A DNA stretch of 29,300 nucleotides from Phytoplasma sp041276565 (GCF_041276565.1 NZ_JBGGGR010000053.1:1-29300), one strand, 5' to 3'; counted from the first letter of the stretch, positions 15,305 through 24,900 are shown. The notes: generated from the sequence alone by a model not told the origin. Program-made: numbers and translations.

Positions 15305-16882
15305 TCATTTACAAAATTCAAAGCAATAAAATTCTTTCATTTTTTTAATAAAATCTTGTTCAGTTAAAGTATTGTAATTAGTTTTCATATACGTTTCAGC
15401 ACACCATTCATCTTCTGCTTTTACTTTGTGAGTAACAGATAAACCCGGAATATTTTTATGATTTTTATAAGTTTCTAACCATTTTTCTTGAATACCGCTC
15501 CATAAATTTTTTTGATCTATCCGACCTTTATTTTTACCGTGAACATATCCATCATCTTTAAAATACCCAAAAAAGTTTCTTTATTAGAAATATCATGAGG
15601 TTTATGAGCGGTCAAAACTAAAATACAAGAAAACTACACCCACTGGATGAAATAAATTGGTCAGGCATCAAAAAAACAGCTTCTAAAGTATGTTTATTCA
15701 ACAAACGACGTCTTAATTCGGCTATTCCTTTTTTATTACCGACTACCGTGGACATTTGACAAATTGCGACTCCCTTGCCATTAATATCAATTAATTCTAA
15801 AGCATTTTCTATAAACTTTAACTGATCTTCTTTATTTTTATGATAAGGAGGGTTTAAAAAAGCAACATTAGGTTTTTGTTTTTTAACTTCGTTTTTTAAT
15901 TTTTGGTCGAAACAATCACCATGATAAATTTGACTTTTGCCATCTCCTCGCATCATCATATTTGAACAAGCATGAGTAAACATATCTTCTTTTATTTCGA
16001 TTCCTATCAATTGATTTTTTTTGATTTCTTGTTTTTTTGAATTATTACCGTTTCCTATTTTATCTACCATATAATTCATAGCTGCAATCAAAAACCCTCC
16101 TGTCCCACAACATGGATCTTAAAACAATAATATCTTCAGTAAGTTCGGCTATTTGGTAAAAAAATTAGTAATATGAGGAGGAGTTAATACTAATCCTAAA
16201 CTAGCTTCTTTTCCTACATATTTAATAAATTGAGTATAAAAACGCCCCAAAATATCAAATTTCTTTTCATTGACAAAAGGCAAAATATCTTCTTTAAATT
16301 TATTAATAAAATCTTGTAACATAGTATTATTAATTTGTTGTTGATTTTTAGTAATTTTATCATCAATTAATATTTTTTTATGTTGTAGTTTTTTATATTC
16401 TGATAAAATAATGTTTATTTTTGAATCATCCAACTTGTTTTCAGTTAATACTCTGTGACAAGCTGTATATAAGTGATTTAAAAGTTCTTTATTATTTTTG
16501 TTTGTATACTCTTTATATGTTTTGAGAAATAATTTATCTTGTAAAGCTACCAAAATTATACTCACGAATGTACATCTTTCTGTTTCAGAAATTTTATAAT
16601 TATGCAATTCTTCATTGTACTCAATAGCTTTTTTAATTAATTTGTCTTCTGATATTGGATGCTTTTTTTTCGATTAATTTTTCGATTTCTACTAAACTTA
16701 TAAAAAGAATTTAGGTCTTGAATATGCGAATAATGCAAATTATTTTGTAACCAAAGAAAAAAATCAATTTTCATCTCTTTAGGATTTTCTCCGCTAACTC
16801 CAATTGAAATTACATTAAAATCATCTTTTAAATAATCAGTATATAATAAAGTTCCATCAAATAAAGGTCTTTTAGTCATCAT
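15305..16882 (-). pseudogene. Type I/BcgI-like N6-adenine DNA methyltransferase (M), frameshifted
   Basis: ATG 16882 follows AAAGGAGGTGATTTAAA. The parts in order are: an N-terminal piece (16637-16882, RPLFDGTLLYTDYLKDDFNV, ISIGVSGENPKE); a helical piece (16149-16607) ending near GRFYTQFIKYVGKEASLGLV, LTPPHIT; motif I DPCCGTGGFLIAAM, restored by one base at about 16110; then catalytic NPPY (in FLNPPYHKN) and a C-terminal stretch with GYFKDDGYVHGKNKGRID and DEWCAETYM, ending at 15305. These are hallmarks of the methylase family found with HsdS-like subunits. Frameshifts lie at about 16640, 16115 and 15620. About 525 residues reconstructed. The start overlaps the stop of the upstream gene (TGATG), so the genes formed one operon. 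Confidence 0.75.
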
Positions 16883-17566
16883 TTTAAATCACCTCCTTTG
16901 TTGGTATTTTCCTTAGTTCGAGTTGGCTTTTCTTCTGGTTTGTTAGAATCGAAATTTAGGGTCTTCTTGTGTGATTTTTGGAGTGTAAGCTTGAATGATT
17001 AAATTGTTTGCTTTTTCTAATTCTTCGATTTTATCTAAAACTTTGATTCTCGCTTCTAATTTGGTTCTTTCGTCTTGTTGAAGAATATAACCTTGATTAT
17101 CTAACTCTTGTGTTTTGTTAATATTTTCTAATTTTTCTAAAATTGTTTTTTTATCCATACCTTCTAAGATAGTCCCTATAAAAGCGGCTTTTATATTAGA
17201 AGCTTGAATTTCGTGAGGTTCGTTATTTTCATTTCTGGAAATAACAAAAGATGATACTGATGATTTTAAAAGGTTTTCTAACGTTCTATATGCTTTTTTG
17301 AATTCTTCTTTTTTTGATAATAAATCTAACGAAGGATTTAAAACTTTCTTAAAATATTCTAATGCTTCTTCATTGAAAGGATTTTGTCTTTGTTTTATCA
17401 TAAAATTTAATTGTTGATTTCTAACATTGGCATTGCCGGCGACGAATTCAACACGATATGTAAATCTTGATTTAATGGCGTCTTCTAGTTGTTCTTCATA
17501 ATTCTTTTTGATTTGAAACAACAAAAAATTGAACATAATTAAATAAAGTTTTGAAATTGGGAACAT
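16879..17566 (-). pseudogene. Unrecognised helical protein fused downstream of the hsdR fragment
   Basis: A long open frame (16943-17566) reads YEEQLEDAIKSRFTYRVEFV, then GNANVRNQQLNFMIKQRQ, and ends in a Glu/Lys-rich helix (TKLEARIKVLDKIEELEKAN). A one-base shift near 16945 extends it through PEEKPTRTKENTNKGGDLK to a TGA that overlaps the methylase start. The apparent first codons (MFPISKLY...) are only the other frame of the hsdR fragment, so the true N-terminus is missing. It may be the C-terminal end of the same hsdR with the helicase deleted, or part of another gene. I do not recognise it. Confidence 0.4.
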
Positions 17567-18082
17567 AACTGTTTTTTATTTGTTCAAAAGCTTCAGAAAT
17601 TTTAACATCCATATTCTTTAATTCAATAAGAACCAAAGGCAAACCATTAATCAACAATACAATATCATAACGTTTAAATTTTTTAAAATTTTTTGGTCGA
17701 ACTACTTGTATTTGATTAATAACTTGAAATTTATTAGTTGAATAATCATAAGAATTAAAAAGTTTTAAAGATATTTGGTTTTTGTTTTGTTCATTTTTAA
17801 TAACAATCACATCTCTTAATTTTTGAGAATATCCAAAAAACCTTTTGAATCTCTTGAATAAAATGTATTCGCAAATAATTCTCTTGTTAATTCATCAAAT
17901 TGAGACTCAGTTAAAGGTTTATTTTTTAAAACGTTAGCATTTAATTTTTCAATTTGTATTTTGAAGTTATCAAGTAACTGTTTTTCATTAATTGAACCTA
18001 AATTTTCATAACCAATTTTACTTAAATATTCTATCCATTCTTTTTCAAAACATTTTTCTTTTTGTTGATTTTTTTGTTGCAT
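17496..18082 (-). pseudogene. hsdR: Type I restriction subunit HsdR, N-terminal nuclease fragment
   Basis: ATG 18082 follows AGAAAGGTGA. The first part (17816-18082) reads FEKEWIEYLSKIGYENLG and LLDNFKIQIEKLN; a slip in an A-run leads to the second part (17496-17810) with the HSDR_N nuclease signature RYDIVLLINGLPLVLIELK, supplying the Asp and the Glu-x-Lys of a PD-(D/E)xK site, then FNYVQFFVVSNQ. It stops about 190 residues in. HsdR proteins are about 1000 residues with two helicase domains, none of which is present here. The motor, and hence restriction, must be lost. Confidence 0.75.
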
Positions 18083-18150
18083 TTTATCTTTTCACCTTTC
18101 TATTTTTATTTATATTAATCAAATTTTTTTATTAAATATATTTATTTAAT

Positions 18151-19200
18151 TTATTGTATTTGCTCAGTTATCTTTTGAATTTTAAAATTATTTATTTTAT
18201 TTATTATTGTTTGAAAATGAACTTCTTGGATATTCTTAATTTTTTTTTGAATTTTTTCGGTATATTCTAAAATATTATTTCCTGCCTTTATAATTAAAGC
18301 GTTTTCTTCTGATATTTGGCTTAAATTCTTTTTTACTTTTTCAATAGAGTTATTTAAAATTTCATTTTTCATTTGTTCGAAAAGATTTAAAATGTTTTTT
18401 TGATTTTCAAATTTTAATTCTTCTATTTTATTTTTAACAATTAATTCTTTGTATTTGTTAGCTAAAGCTGTGATAATACTTAAAAAAGTAGTTAAATAAG
18501 GAGGTCTTACAATATACATTTTGTCATATTCCTTCACTTTTTTAATTGGCAAATCATTCTCTTGTTCCCATTCTAGTTCGCTGACTAAAATCGCAAATTC
18601 AAGATTTTTATTTTTTCTATCTGTATCTAATTTTTTAAAATGTTGTTCGTTTTTTTGTTTTTTAGCTCTATTTTCGTTTTTTATTTCTGTCTTCATTTCT
18701 AACATAGCGGATGTTAATATTTCAGTTTCTAATTTATTTTCGTTTAGATATACTTTATAAATATAATCTCCTTTATGTCCTTGTTCTTCTTTGTTATCTT
18801 TGAACCAATCTACATAATCTAAAATAAACATTTGGTGTTGTTCTACTTCGTTGTTGCACCATTTTTCTAATTCTTCGCCCAATAATTTAATATTATCAAA
18901 ACGTTCTCTTTTTAATTTTTTAATTTCTTCTTCTTTGTCTCTTATTTGAGTATCAAATATATTTTTTTGTTTTTGAATTTCGATTTTCAAATTATTAACT
19001 TGGTCTTTATAAAGGTTTTCTAATTGAAGTTTTTCCTTTTCCCAGTTTTGTTTCATTTCTTGCAACTTATCTATTTGAATTAATTCTATCCAATCGATTT
19101 CACATTTTTGGAGATTGATTGTGTCGTTTGCATCGGCTGGTTCTTGTATGATTAATTCATATTTATTTTGAGGATTAATCTTTGCTTTTATATTTTTCAT
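18151..19200 (-). CDS. DUF2130 (RmuC-like, PD-(D/E)xK-type) protein
   Basis: An intact 349-residue protein with ATG at 19200. Residues 45-105 form a Lys/Glu coiled coil. From about 108 the DUF2130 domain follows: LGEELEKWCNNEV, HKGDYIYKVYLNENKLETEI, MLEMKTEIKNENRAKKQKNE, HFKKLDTDRKNKNLEFAILV, and KMYIVRPPYLTTFLSII. The Asp of KGD and the Glu-x-Lys of EMK are arranged like a PD-(D/E)xK nuclease core, as proposed for RmuC-like proteins. A C-terminal coil ends it. It is the only undamaged gene among the restriction genes here. Its biological role is not established; a link to DNA processing or defence is inferred from the fold and context. Confidence 0.85.
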   Translation of the reverse strand: MKNIKAKINPQNKYELIIQEPADANDTINLQKCEIDWIELIQIDKLQEMKQNWEKEKLQLENLYKDQVNNLKIEIQKQKNIFDTQIRDKEEEIKKLKRERFDNIKLLGEELEKWCNNEVEQHQMFILDYVDWFKDNKEEQGHKGDYIYKVYLNENKLETEILTSAMLEMKTEIKNENRAKKQKNEQHFKKLDTDRKNKNLEFAILVSELEWEQENDLPIKKVKEYDKMYIVRPPYLTTFLSIITALANKYKELIVKNKIEELKFENQKNILNLFEQMKNEILNNSIEKVKKNLSQISEENALIIKAGNNILEYTEKIQKKIKNIQEVHFQTIINKINNFKIQKITEQIQ

Positions 19201-19359
19201 TTAAACCTACAATTATATTTTTTCCAAAAGAAAAATTACTTATTAATTTGAATATAATAACATAAAATTTTTAAAATTTCAATTAAAAAACACAAATAAA
19301 TACTCGTAAATACAATTCTTTTTAAATAAAAAAATATTTTGTCTGTCTTAATCTCAAAG

Positions 19360-19914
19360 ATGCCCCCTTTGAGATTTCCAGAGTTCAAAGGAGAACAAAA
19401 AGAATATAGATTAAAAGCATTAGTTGAAATAAAAAAAAGGTCAACAACTAAATAAAACTACATTTATAACTAATGGACAATATTATGTCATAAATGGTGG
19501 CGTAAATCCTTCTGGTTTTTATGACCAATTTAATACTTCAAAAAATACTATTACCATTAGTCACAAGGCGGTAGTGTTGGTTATGTTTTTTATCATAAAA
19601 AACCTTTTTGGTGTGGTGCTCATGCATTTAAATTAACTAATTCTTCAAATCATATTTTGAATTATCTTTATTTATATCATTATTTAAAAAAACACGAAAA
19701 AGAATTAGCTATGTTAGGTCAAGGAACAGGTTTAAAAAATATTTCTCACATTTCTTTAGCAAATTTTAAAATTAAATTAATTTCAGATATTAAAGAACAA
19801 GAAAAAATCGCTCAATTTTTAAGTTTATTAGATGAAAAAATAGAATCAGAAACAGTTATATTAAATAATTATGAAAAACAAAAAAAATATTTTTTACAAA
19901 ATATGTTGGTTTAA
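19360..19914 (+). pseudogene. hsdS: Type I specificity subunit HsdS, one target-recognition domain, frameshifted
   Basis: ATG 19360 opens MPPLRFPEFKGEQKEYRL, the conserved start (or half-way point) of HsdS proteins. The frame is broken in an A-run at about 19435 and again at about 19568, where two extra bases interrupt the hallmark QGGSVGYVFYHKKPFW. The remaining part (19657-19914) is the second conserved helix (ISDIKEQEKIAQFLSLLDEK, IESE) that sets the spacing between the two recognition halves. About 185 residues in total, half of a usual HsdS. It lies on the opposite strand to the R-M-S remnant and ends in a single recognition domain. No clear ribosome-binding site precedes 19360. Confidence 0.75.
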
Positions 19915-20225
19915 ATAATGAAAATATATTTAGATTAACAATTTTTTTATCTCTTGATGGTTTTGTATTATTTTAAGTATCTTTAATCACAATTGCCTAT
20001 TGAAATGAATAATTAAATTATTTTTCAAAAATTTATTCTATTTTAAAAATTAAACTTAATTAGAAAACAAAATAATTTTTATATTTATCTTAAGTTCGTT
20101 TTAAAAAATAACTAAAAAATATATTACAAATCTATTAAATGAATTTTTAATAGATACAATTATTGAAAAGACAAAAAGACAATATATAAAAATCGAATCA
20201 AATATAAATCATATTATTTAAAAAA
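19915..20225. other. Gene-free AT-rich stretch
   Basis: No open frame with a ribosome-binding site, no repeat and no RNA gene was recognised here. Confidence 0.4.
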
Positions 20226-20540
20226 TTATAAATAAATGTAATATTTTTGATAAACATCCTTTACGATTCGTTTTTTAACTATATGTTTAATCAACAAAGG
20301 AACAACAATAAAAGGAGTTAATAAAAAAATTAATGTTAAAGGCAATAAAATAAAAATAGGATTTATATTACTTAAAAAAGATTTTATTGTTTTATATAAA
20401 ATAGTTATCAATAAAGGTAATAAAATCAAATTAAAAGCTGTTTCAGTAGTTAATTCCGATTACCAAACTTTGATAAGTATCTATTTGTAAAATTTTAGCC
20501 AAATCAGATTTATTTATACCTATTTTTGTAAATTATAAAA
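20226..20540 (-). pseudogene. FtsX/MacB-type permease, C-terminal remnant
   Basis: On the minus strand a first frame reads GINKSDLAKILQIDTYQSLV and then hits TAA; the adjoining frame continues with TAFNLILLPLLITILYKTIK and a last membrane segment (IFILLPLTLIFLLTPFIVVP) to 20226. A short G-(A/I)-N...DL.KI.. turn followed by two membrane helices is the usual C-terminal end of FtsX-type ABC permeases. It follows the degenerate ABC gene on the same strand, with the middle of the permease deleted at a 17-bp tandem repeat. Confidence 0.5.
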
Positions 20541-20574
20541 ATGTTTTTTATTTAATAATGTTTTTTATTTAATA
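20541..20574. repeat. 17-bp direct tandem repeat at a deletion point
   Basis: ATGTTTTTTATTTAATA is present twice in tandem. It separates the two surviving ends of the degenerate ABC transporter gene and may be the scar of the internal deletion. Confidence 0.6.
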
Positions 20575-21617
20575 TTGACGTATGTTTGATTTCTAATCTA
20601 TGCCAAAAAGAAAAAAATAAAAATGTTACAGGCAAGAGAACCAATAATATTAAGAAAGATAACAAGCAAACAAAAAAAATACTTGGAGAATAAAAAAAAT
20701 AGATAATAAAAAAAGTTGTGATAGCAAATAAAGTTTTATAAAGACATGATATTAACGGAGCACGAAAACGAAGTAAAAAAGTAGCTAAAAATTTCAATTC
20801 AAAAGGTAATGGACAAAAATCAAATAAAAACCAAGATAAAGATTTGGTTAATTCATCAGATAGATGATGTGATTTTTTTAAATATAATTGTTTAGTTTCT
20901 TCAAAATTAAAATAATTATTTAACGGGATAGTTTTGATTTGGTTATGATAATTTATTGTTTTATTGATTTGAAAACCATTTTTTTGAATTATCAACTGCT
21001 TTTCTATTAATGTATGGATTTCATTAATATCATTCGTAAAGACAATTACTAATTTAGTTTGAGAAAGTTTGTTTAAATGATTAAAAAATGTTTTTTTAGT
21101 TTTAGTGTTACTATTTTGTGCTGGTTCAAAAGCAACAATAATGTGACAATTTTTCAACATTAAAATCGCTAAAATCAATTTTTGTTTTTGTTCGTTGTTT
21201 AATTTCTTCAACCAAGCTATCTAATTCTATTTCTTCTAATAAATCAACTTCTTTGAAAATTTCTTTAATTTGTTTAGTATTAAAATTTTGATTTTGGATT
21301 TCTAAATAAATTTCAATATTACTTTTGACACCTAACTCATCAATTAAAAAAAATTCTTCAGAAGACAAAACACCCAAGACAAAATTATAATAAAAAGCGA
21401 TGTCGCTGTGAGTAAACAATTGAGTGTTTTTTTGGCTTATCCAAAGGTATCCCGATGTCTGTTTTTTTTGATAAGTCAAAAAATCAAATAAAATTTTTTT
21501 GCTTCTTCTATCTCCTGTTATAACAAATAATCCTTTTTCAGGAAATCCAAAAGATAAGTTTTTTAAAATAACTTCTTGATTATTATCATAACAAGATAAA
21601 TTTTCTAGCTTTAACAT
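20552..21617 (-). pseudogene. Degenerate ABC transporter ATPase fused to a membrane domain
   Basis: ATG 21617. The order of elements follows a MacB-type ATPase, but the key motifs are changed: Walker A reads GDRRSKKI without the G-K-(S/T) end; the signature LSGGQ reads LNNEQKQKL; Walker B DEPTGNLD reads FEPAQNSN; the H-loop SHD reads TND. One frameshift near 21205 joins 21126-21617 to 20552-21211. The second part ends in two or three membrane segments (LFAITTFFIIYFFY; FFVCLLSFLILLVLLPVTFL). It cannot bind or hydrolyse ATP normally and may have been the silent half of a heterodimer with the divergent gene at 22045. Confidence 0.65.
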
Positions 21618-22044
21618 AATTTTAACTCCATTTGGTTGCTTGTTTTTTATTTAATCATTCTTGAACAGAACAACAAGAAAATACTTTGTAAGTTTCATTT
21701 TTGATTCAAAAAACTTAATTTTTTGAAAAAAATCAAAATTATTTATTAATTATTTTCATGTTAACATAAAAAAAAGCGTTTTTTAAACCAAAATAAAAAA
21801 ATTATTTTTTTTGTTTACATTTGTTTTTTTGTGTTATATTAAAAGTATTAATAAGTAATTTTGGATTTTTTAGTTTTCGCAATATCCAAAATAATTTATG
21901 ATTAACTCATTTTTTTATTTCAGTTTTTTAGAGCAAATAAGAAATATTGTTTTCTTTAAAAAGTAAAAAAAGTTCTCTATCTTTTATATTTTTTAATACA
22001 AATTTATAAATTAAAAATTTAAAAGGACACATTAAGTTCGCAAT
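21618..22044. other. Divergent intergenic region between the two ABC genes
   Basis: A possible plus-strand promoter lies at 21811-21840 (TTGTTT, then TATATT). A 9-bp inverted repeat (ATTTTGGAT 21858-21866 with 21884-21892) follows, leaving a leader of nearly 200 bases before the ATG at 22045. No gene is seen. The hairpin could be regulatory, but this is weak. Confidence 0.3.
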
Positions 22045-22971
22045 ATGTTTACAATTAAAAATTTAAGAAAAAATTATGTTTCTAAATCAGTTGTTTCTCG
22101 TGCTTTACAAGATATTTCTTTTAAATTACCTGATGTAGGCATGTGCTTTATTGTTGGTAAATCTGGTTCAGGTAAATCTACTTTACTCAATTTATTAACT
22201 GGGATGGATAAACAAAGCGAAGGAACTATTAAATTATCAGATCGAATTATTACTGATTTTTCTCAAAAAAAATTAGATGATTATCTTAATGGTATGATTG
22301 GTTATATTTTTCAAGAATTTAATCTTTTGGAAGATTTAAATGTTTTACAAAATATCGTTTTACATTTGGAACTACAAAAACAAAAACCAGATATGGTTGT
22401 TGTAGAAAATTTATTAAAACAAATAGTTCTTAACCTTAGTTTTTCAACTAGGAAAATAAATCAGTTGTCTGGTGGTCAAAAACAAAGGATCGCCATCGCT
22501 AGAGCTTTAATAAAAAATCCTAAGATTATTATAGCGGATGAACCAACAGGAAATCTGGATAGCCAAACTACTACTCAAGTTTTTGATTTATTAAAAGAGT
22601 TAGCACAAAATAAATTAATTATTGTAGTTTCTCATGATATGGAAAGTTCTTATAAATACGCTGGTCGAATTATTAGTTTAAAAGATGGTAAAATTGAATC
22701 TGATTTACAATGTCTGCCAGAAAATAAAATATCTAAAAAAGACAAACAAATCTTTAAAGAAGGCCAAGTTGTGACGGCTGATATGATGAAAACTTATCAA
22801 GAACAACTTCAAAAAAATCCTTTGGAAGAAAATTTTATTTCTACCGATGAAAAAGTAAGTTATTGCCTACTAAAATTCCTTTTAATTCTTTTTCATCTCG
22901 TCTTTCTTTTAAATTTACTTTTAAAACAGCTCTTCAAAGTTTCAAGAGCAAGAAATTTTTTCTTTTTTTAG
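22045..22971 (+). CDS. ABC transporter ATP-binding protein (MacB/LolD type)
   Basis: ATG 22045 follows AAAAGGACAC. The ATPase domain (residues 1-215) is complete: Walker A GKSGSGKST (38-46), Q-loop FQEFN (89-93), signature LSGGQKQR (141-148), Walker B IIIADEPTGNLD (161-172) and the H-loop SHD near 196. This matches the MacB/LolD group, whose members work with FtsX-type permeases on export of lipoproteins, peptides or membrane substrates. After about residue 270 the frame changes (at about 22856) and the listed C-terminal end is not the real one; the permease continues in another frame. The intact ATPase may still be produced, but without its full membrane part it needs another partner. Confidence 0.85.
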   Translation: MFTIKNLRKNYVSKSVVSRALQDISFKLPDVGMCFIVGKSGSGKSTLLNLLTGMDKQSEGTIKLSDRIITDFSQKKLDDYLNGMIGYIFQEFNLLEDLNVLQNIVLHLELQKQKPDMVVVENLLKQIVLNLSFSTRKINQLSGGQKQRIAIARALIKNPKIIIADEPTGNLDSQTTTQVFDLLKELAQNKLIIVVSHDMESSYKYAGRIISLKDGKIESDLQCLPENKISKKDKQIFKEGQVVTADMMKTYQEQLQKNPLEENFISTDEKVSYCLLKFLLILFHLVFLLNLLLKQLFKVSRARNFFFF

Positions 22972-23567
22972 CTACTTTGGTTACTACTATTGTTGCTATG
23001 TTTTTGTCATTTTCAGGTTTTAGAAATTTAATTTTAACATTTAAAGGAATTGTTCCTAAATTAGAACAAATAAAAAATAATATTCCAGAATAGAAAATGG
23101 GTATTTTAAGAGCTTTAGGAGCTAATAGTCTCACTATTAGTAAAATTTTTATTTTTGAAATTTTCATTTTTGTTATTGCACAAACTCTTTTAGTCTTTTT
23201 TATGTATTTTTTAGTTGTCTTTTTCATTTTTCCAACTTTTACATTCGATTTAAGTCCTATTTTGTTTCAAACTTTCAAAATGAGTGAAATACCAAATTTT
23301 TCTTCATGGGAAAAAATTTTTGTTAATATCGACGATTTTACAAAAGTGGGATTTGACGAAATGCTTGATCCTCAAAAGAATTCTGAGATAACAAATATTT
23401 CTCGATGGTTAATGTTTCCACAGTTATCATTTCATCCTTTCATAAGAAACCTTTTAATGAATTTATTTATTTTTGTTTATATTTTTATTATTTCTGTTAG
23501 TTTTACTTCTTTTATTATTTACAAGTGGTCTTTTAAAAAACCAGTTGATATTATTAATGATAAATAA
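22863..23567 (+). pseudogene. FtsX-type permease part of the ABC transporter, broken and internally deleted
   Basis: This is the continuation of the ATPase gene in a shifted frame: a basic stretch, the first membrane helix (KKFFLFLATLVTTIVAMFLS), then TAG at 23091-23093. The same frame goes straight on into GILRALGANSLTISKIFIFE, the conserved cytoplasmic turn before the last FtsX helices, then IFVIAQTLLVFFMYFLVVFF and a final helix (LFIFVYIFIISVSFTSFIIY) to TAA 23567. The large extracellular domain that normally separates helix 1 from this turn is missing. One frameshift, one stop and one deletion make it non-functional as a permease. Confidence 0.7.
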
Positions 23568-23576
23568 TTATTTTTT

Positions 23577-23612
23577 TAAAAAATATCATTTTTCAAATGG
23601 TATTTTTTTTAT
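23577..23612 (+). terminator. Intrinsic terminator after the ABC transporter gene
   Basis: AAAAATATCATTT-TTC-AAATGGTATTTTTTTT, with one G-U pair, starts about ten bases after the TAA at 23567. A T-run follows on the plus strand and an A-run precedes it, so it may work in both directions. Confidence 0.65.
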
Positions 23613-23734
23613 TTTCGCTATAAAAATATTTTTAACAAAAATTTAGATCAAAAATTAAATTAAAATATATTTGGATGTTTTTTATTTTTTTACAAGGACA
23701 AATTTATTATAAAAATATAAAATATATGTTAAAA

Positions 23735-23762
23735 TTTTTATACAGTCTTTATATGGTATAAT
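23735..23762 (+). promoter_or_regulatory. Probable promoter of ychF
   Basis: TATAAT at 23757-23762 lies 38 bases before the GTG start. A weak TTTTTA (23735-23740) stands 16 bases upstream as a possible -35. Confidence 0.45.
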
Positions 23763-23799
23763 AATTTAATTATTTTGAGAAGGTTAAGAAAAAAAAATT

Positions 23800-24900
23800 G
23801 TGAAAGTCGGAATTATCGGATTACCAAATGTTGGAAAATCAACTTTATTTAACGCTATAACTAATATGAATGTTTTAGAAGCTAATTACCCTTTCGCTAC
23901 TATTCAACCTAATGTGGGAGTCGCATCTGTTGATGATGAACGTTTACATTTTTTAGCGAAACTCTTTCAATCACAAAAAGTTGTTAAAACACAAATTCAA
24001 TTTATAGATATTGCAGGTTTAGTTAAAAACGCTTCCAAAGGCGAAGGTTTAGGGAATAAATTTTTAGGAAATATTAGAGATGTGGACGCTATTTGTCACG
24101 TTGTTAAATGTTTCGAAAATCCTAATATCATGCATGTTAACGAAAAAGTTAACCCTACAGAAGAAAGCGATATTATTGAAACAGAATTGATTCTTTCTGA
24201 TTTAGAACAAATTGAAAAACGTTTAGCGAAATTAAATAAACAAAAAAAAAGTCTTAAAGAACAAGAATTTTTAGAAGAATCTGAATTATTAAATAAAATC
24301 AAAATAAGTTTAGAAAATAATACTATTTCTTCCATCAATTTAAATTCTCACGAATCTAAAATTATCAAAAATTTTAACTTATTGTCTTTAAAACCTATGA
24401 TTTATATATGTAATTTTCAAGAAAAAGATTTGTTAAATTTAAAAGATAATTTATTTTTTCAACAAATGAAATTATATAGCGAAAGCCAAAACAGAAAAAT
24501 CATTCCTGTTTGTATTTTATTAGAAAAAGAAATATCTATTTTAAGCGAAGAAGAACAACAAAATTTTTTAAAAATTTATAATTTAAAACAAAATGCTTTA
24601 CAAGAGATTATTCAAAGTAGTTATAATCTTTTAGGATTACAAACTTTTTTTACCGCAGGCAAAACAGAAACAAAAGCTTGGTCTTTTTTAAAAAATATGA
24701 CAGCTCCTGAATGTGGTAGAATTATTCATAGTGATTTTGAAAGAGGTTTTATTAAAGTAGAAGTTTGCAATTATGAAGATTTATTTCAATTTCAAAGTGT
24801 AGCTAAAGCTAAAGAAAACGGAAAAATAAGATTAGAAGGAAAAAATTATTTAGTTCAAGATGGAGACATTATTATTTTTCATTTTAATGTTACTAAATAA
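23800..24900 (+). CDS. ychF: YchF/OLA1-family redox-regulated ATPase
   Basis: An intact 366-residue protein (family about 363). The start is GTG 23800 behind GAGAAGG; the N-terminus VKVGIIGLPNVGKSTLFNAI is the expected YchF start, so GTG is chosen. The P-loop GLPNVGKS, the switch region FIDIAGLVKNASKGEGLGNK and the C-terminal TGS-like end (FFTAGKTETKAWSF, GRIIHSDFERGFIKVEV) are all present. The nucleotide-specificity motif reads CNFQE, the non-canonical NxxE of YchF that favours ATP over GTP. YchF binds ribosomes and acts in stress and translation control in the cytoplasm. No damage is seen. Confidence 0.95.
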   Translation: MKVGIIGLPNVGKSTLFNAITNMNVLEANYPFATIQPNVGVASVDDERLHFLAKLFQSQKVVKTQIQFIDIAGLVKNASKGEGLGNKFLGNIRDVDAICHVVKCFENPNIMHVNEKVNPTEESDIIETELILSDLEQIEKRLAKLNKQKKSLKEQEFLEESELLNKIKISLENNTISSINLNSHESKIIKNFNLLSLKPMIYICNFQEKDLLNLKDNLFFQQMKLYSESQNRKIIPVCILLEKEISILSEEEQQNFLKIYNLKQNALQEIIQSSYNLLGLQTFFTAGKTETKAWSFLKNMTAPECGRIIHSDFERGFIKVEVCNYEDLFQFQSVAKAKENGKIRLEGKNYLVQDGDIIIFHFNVTK

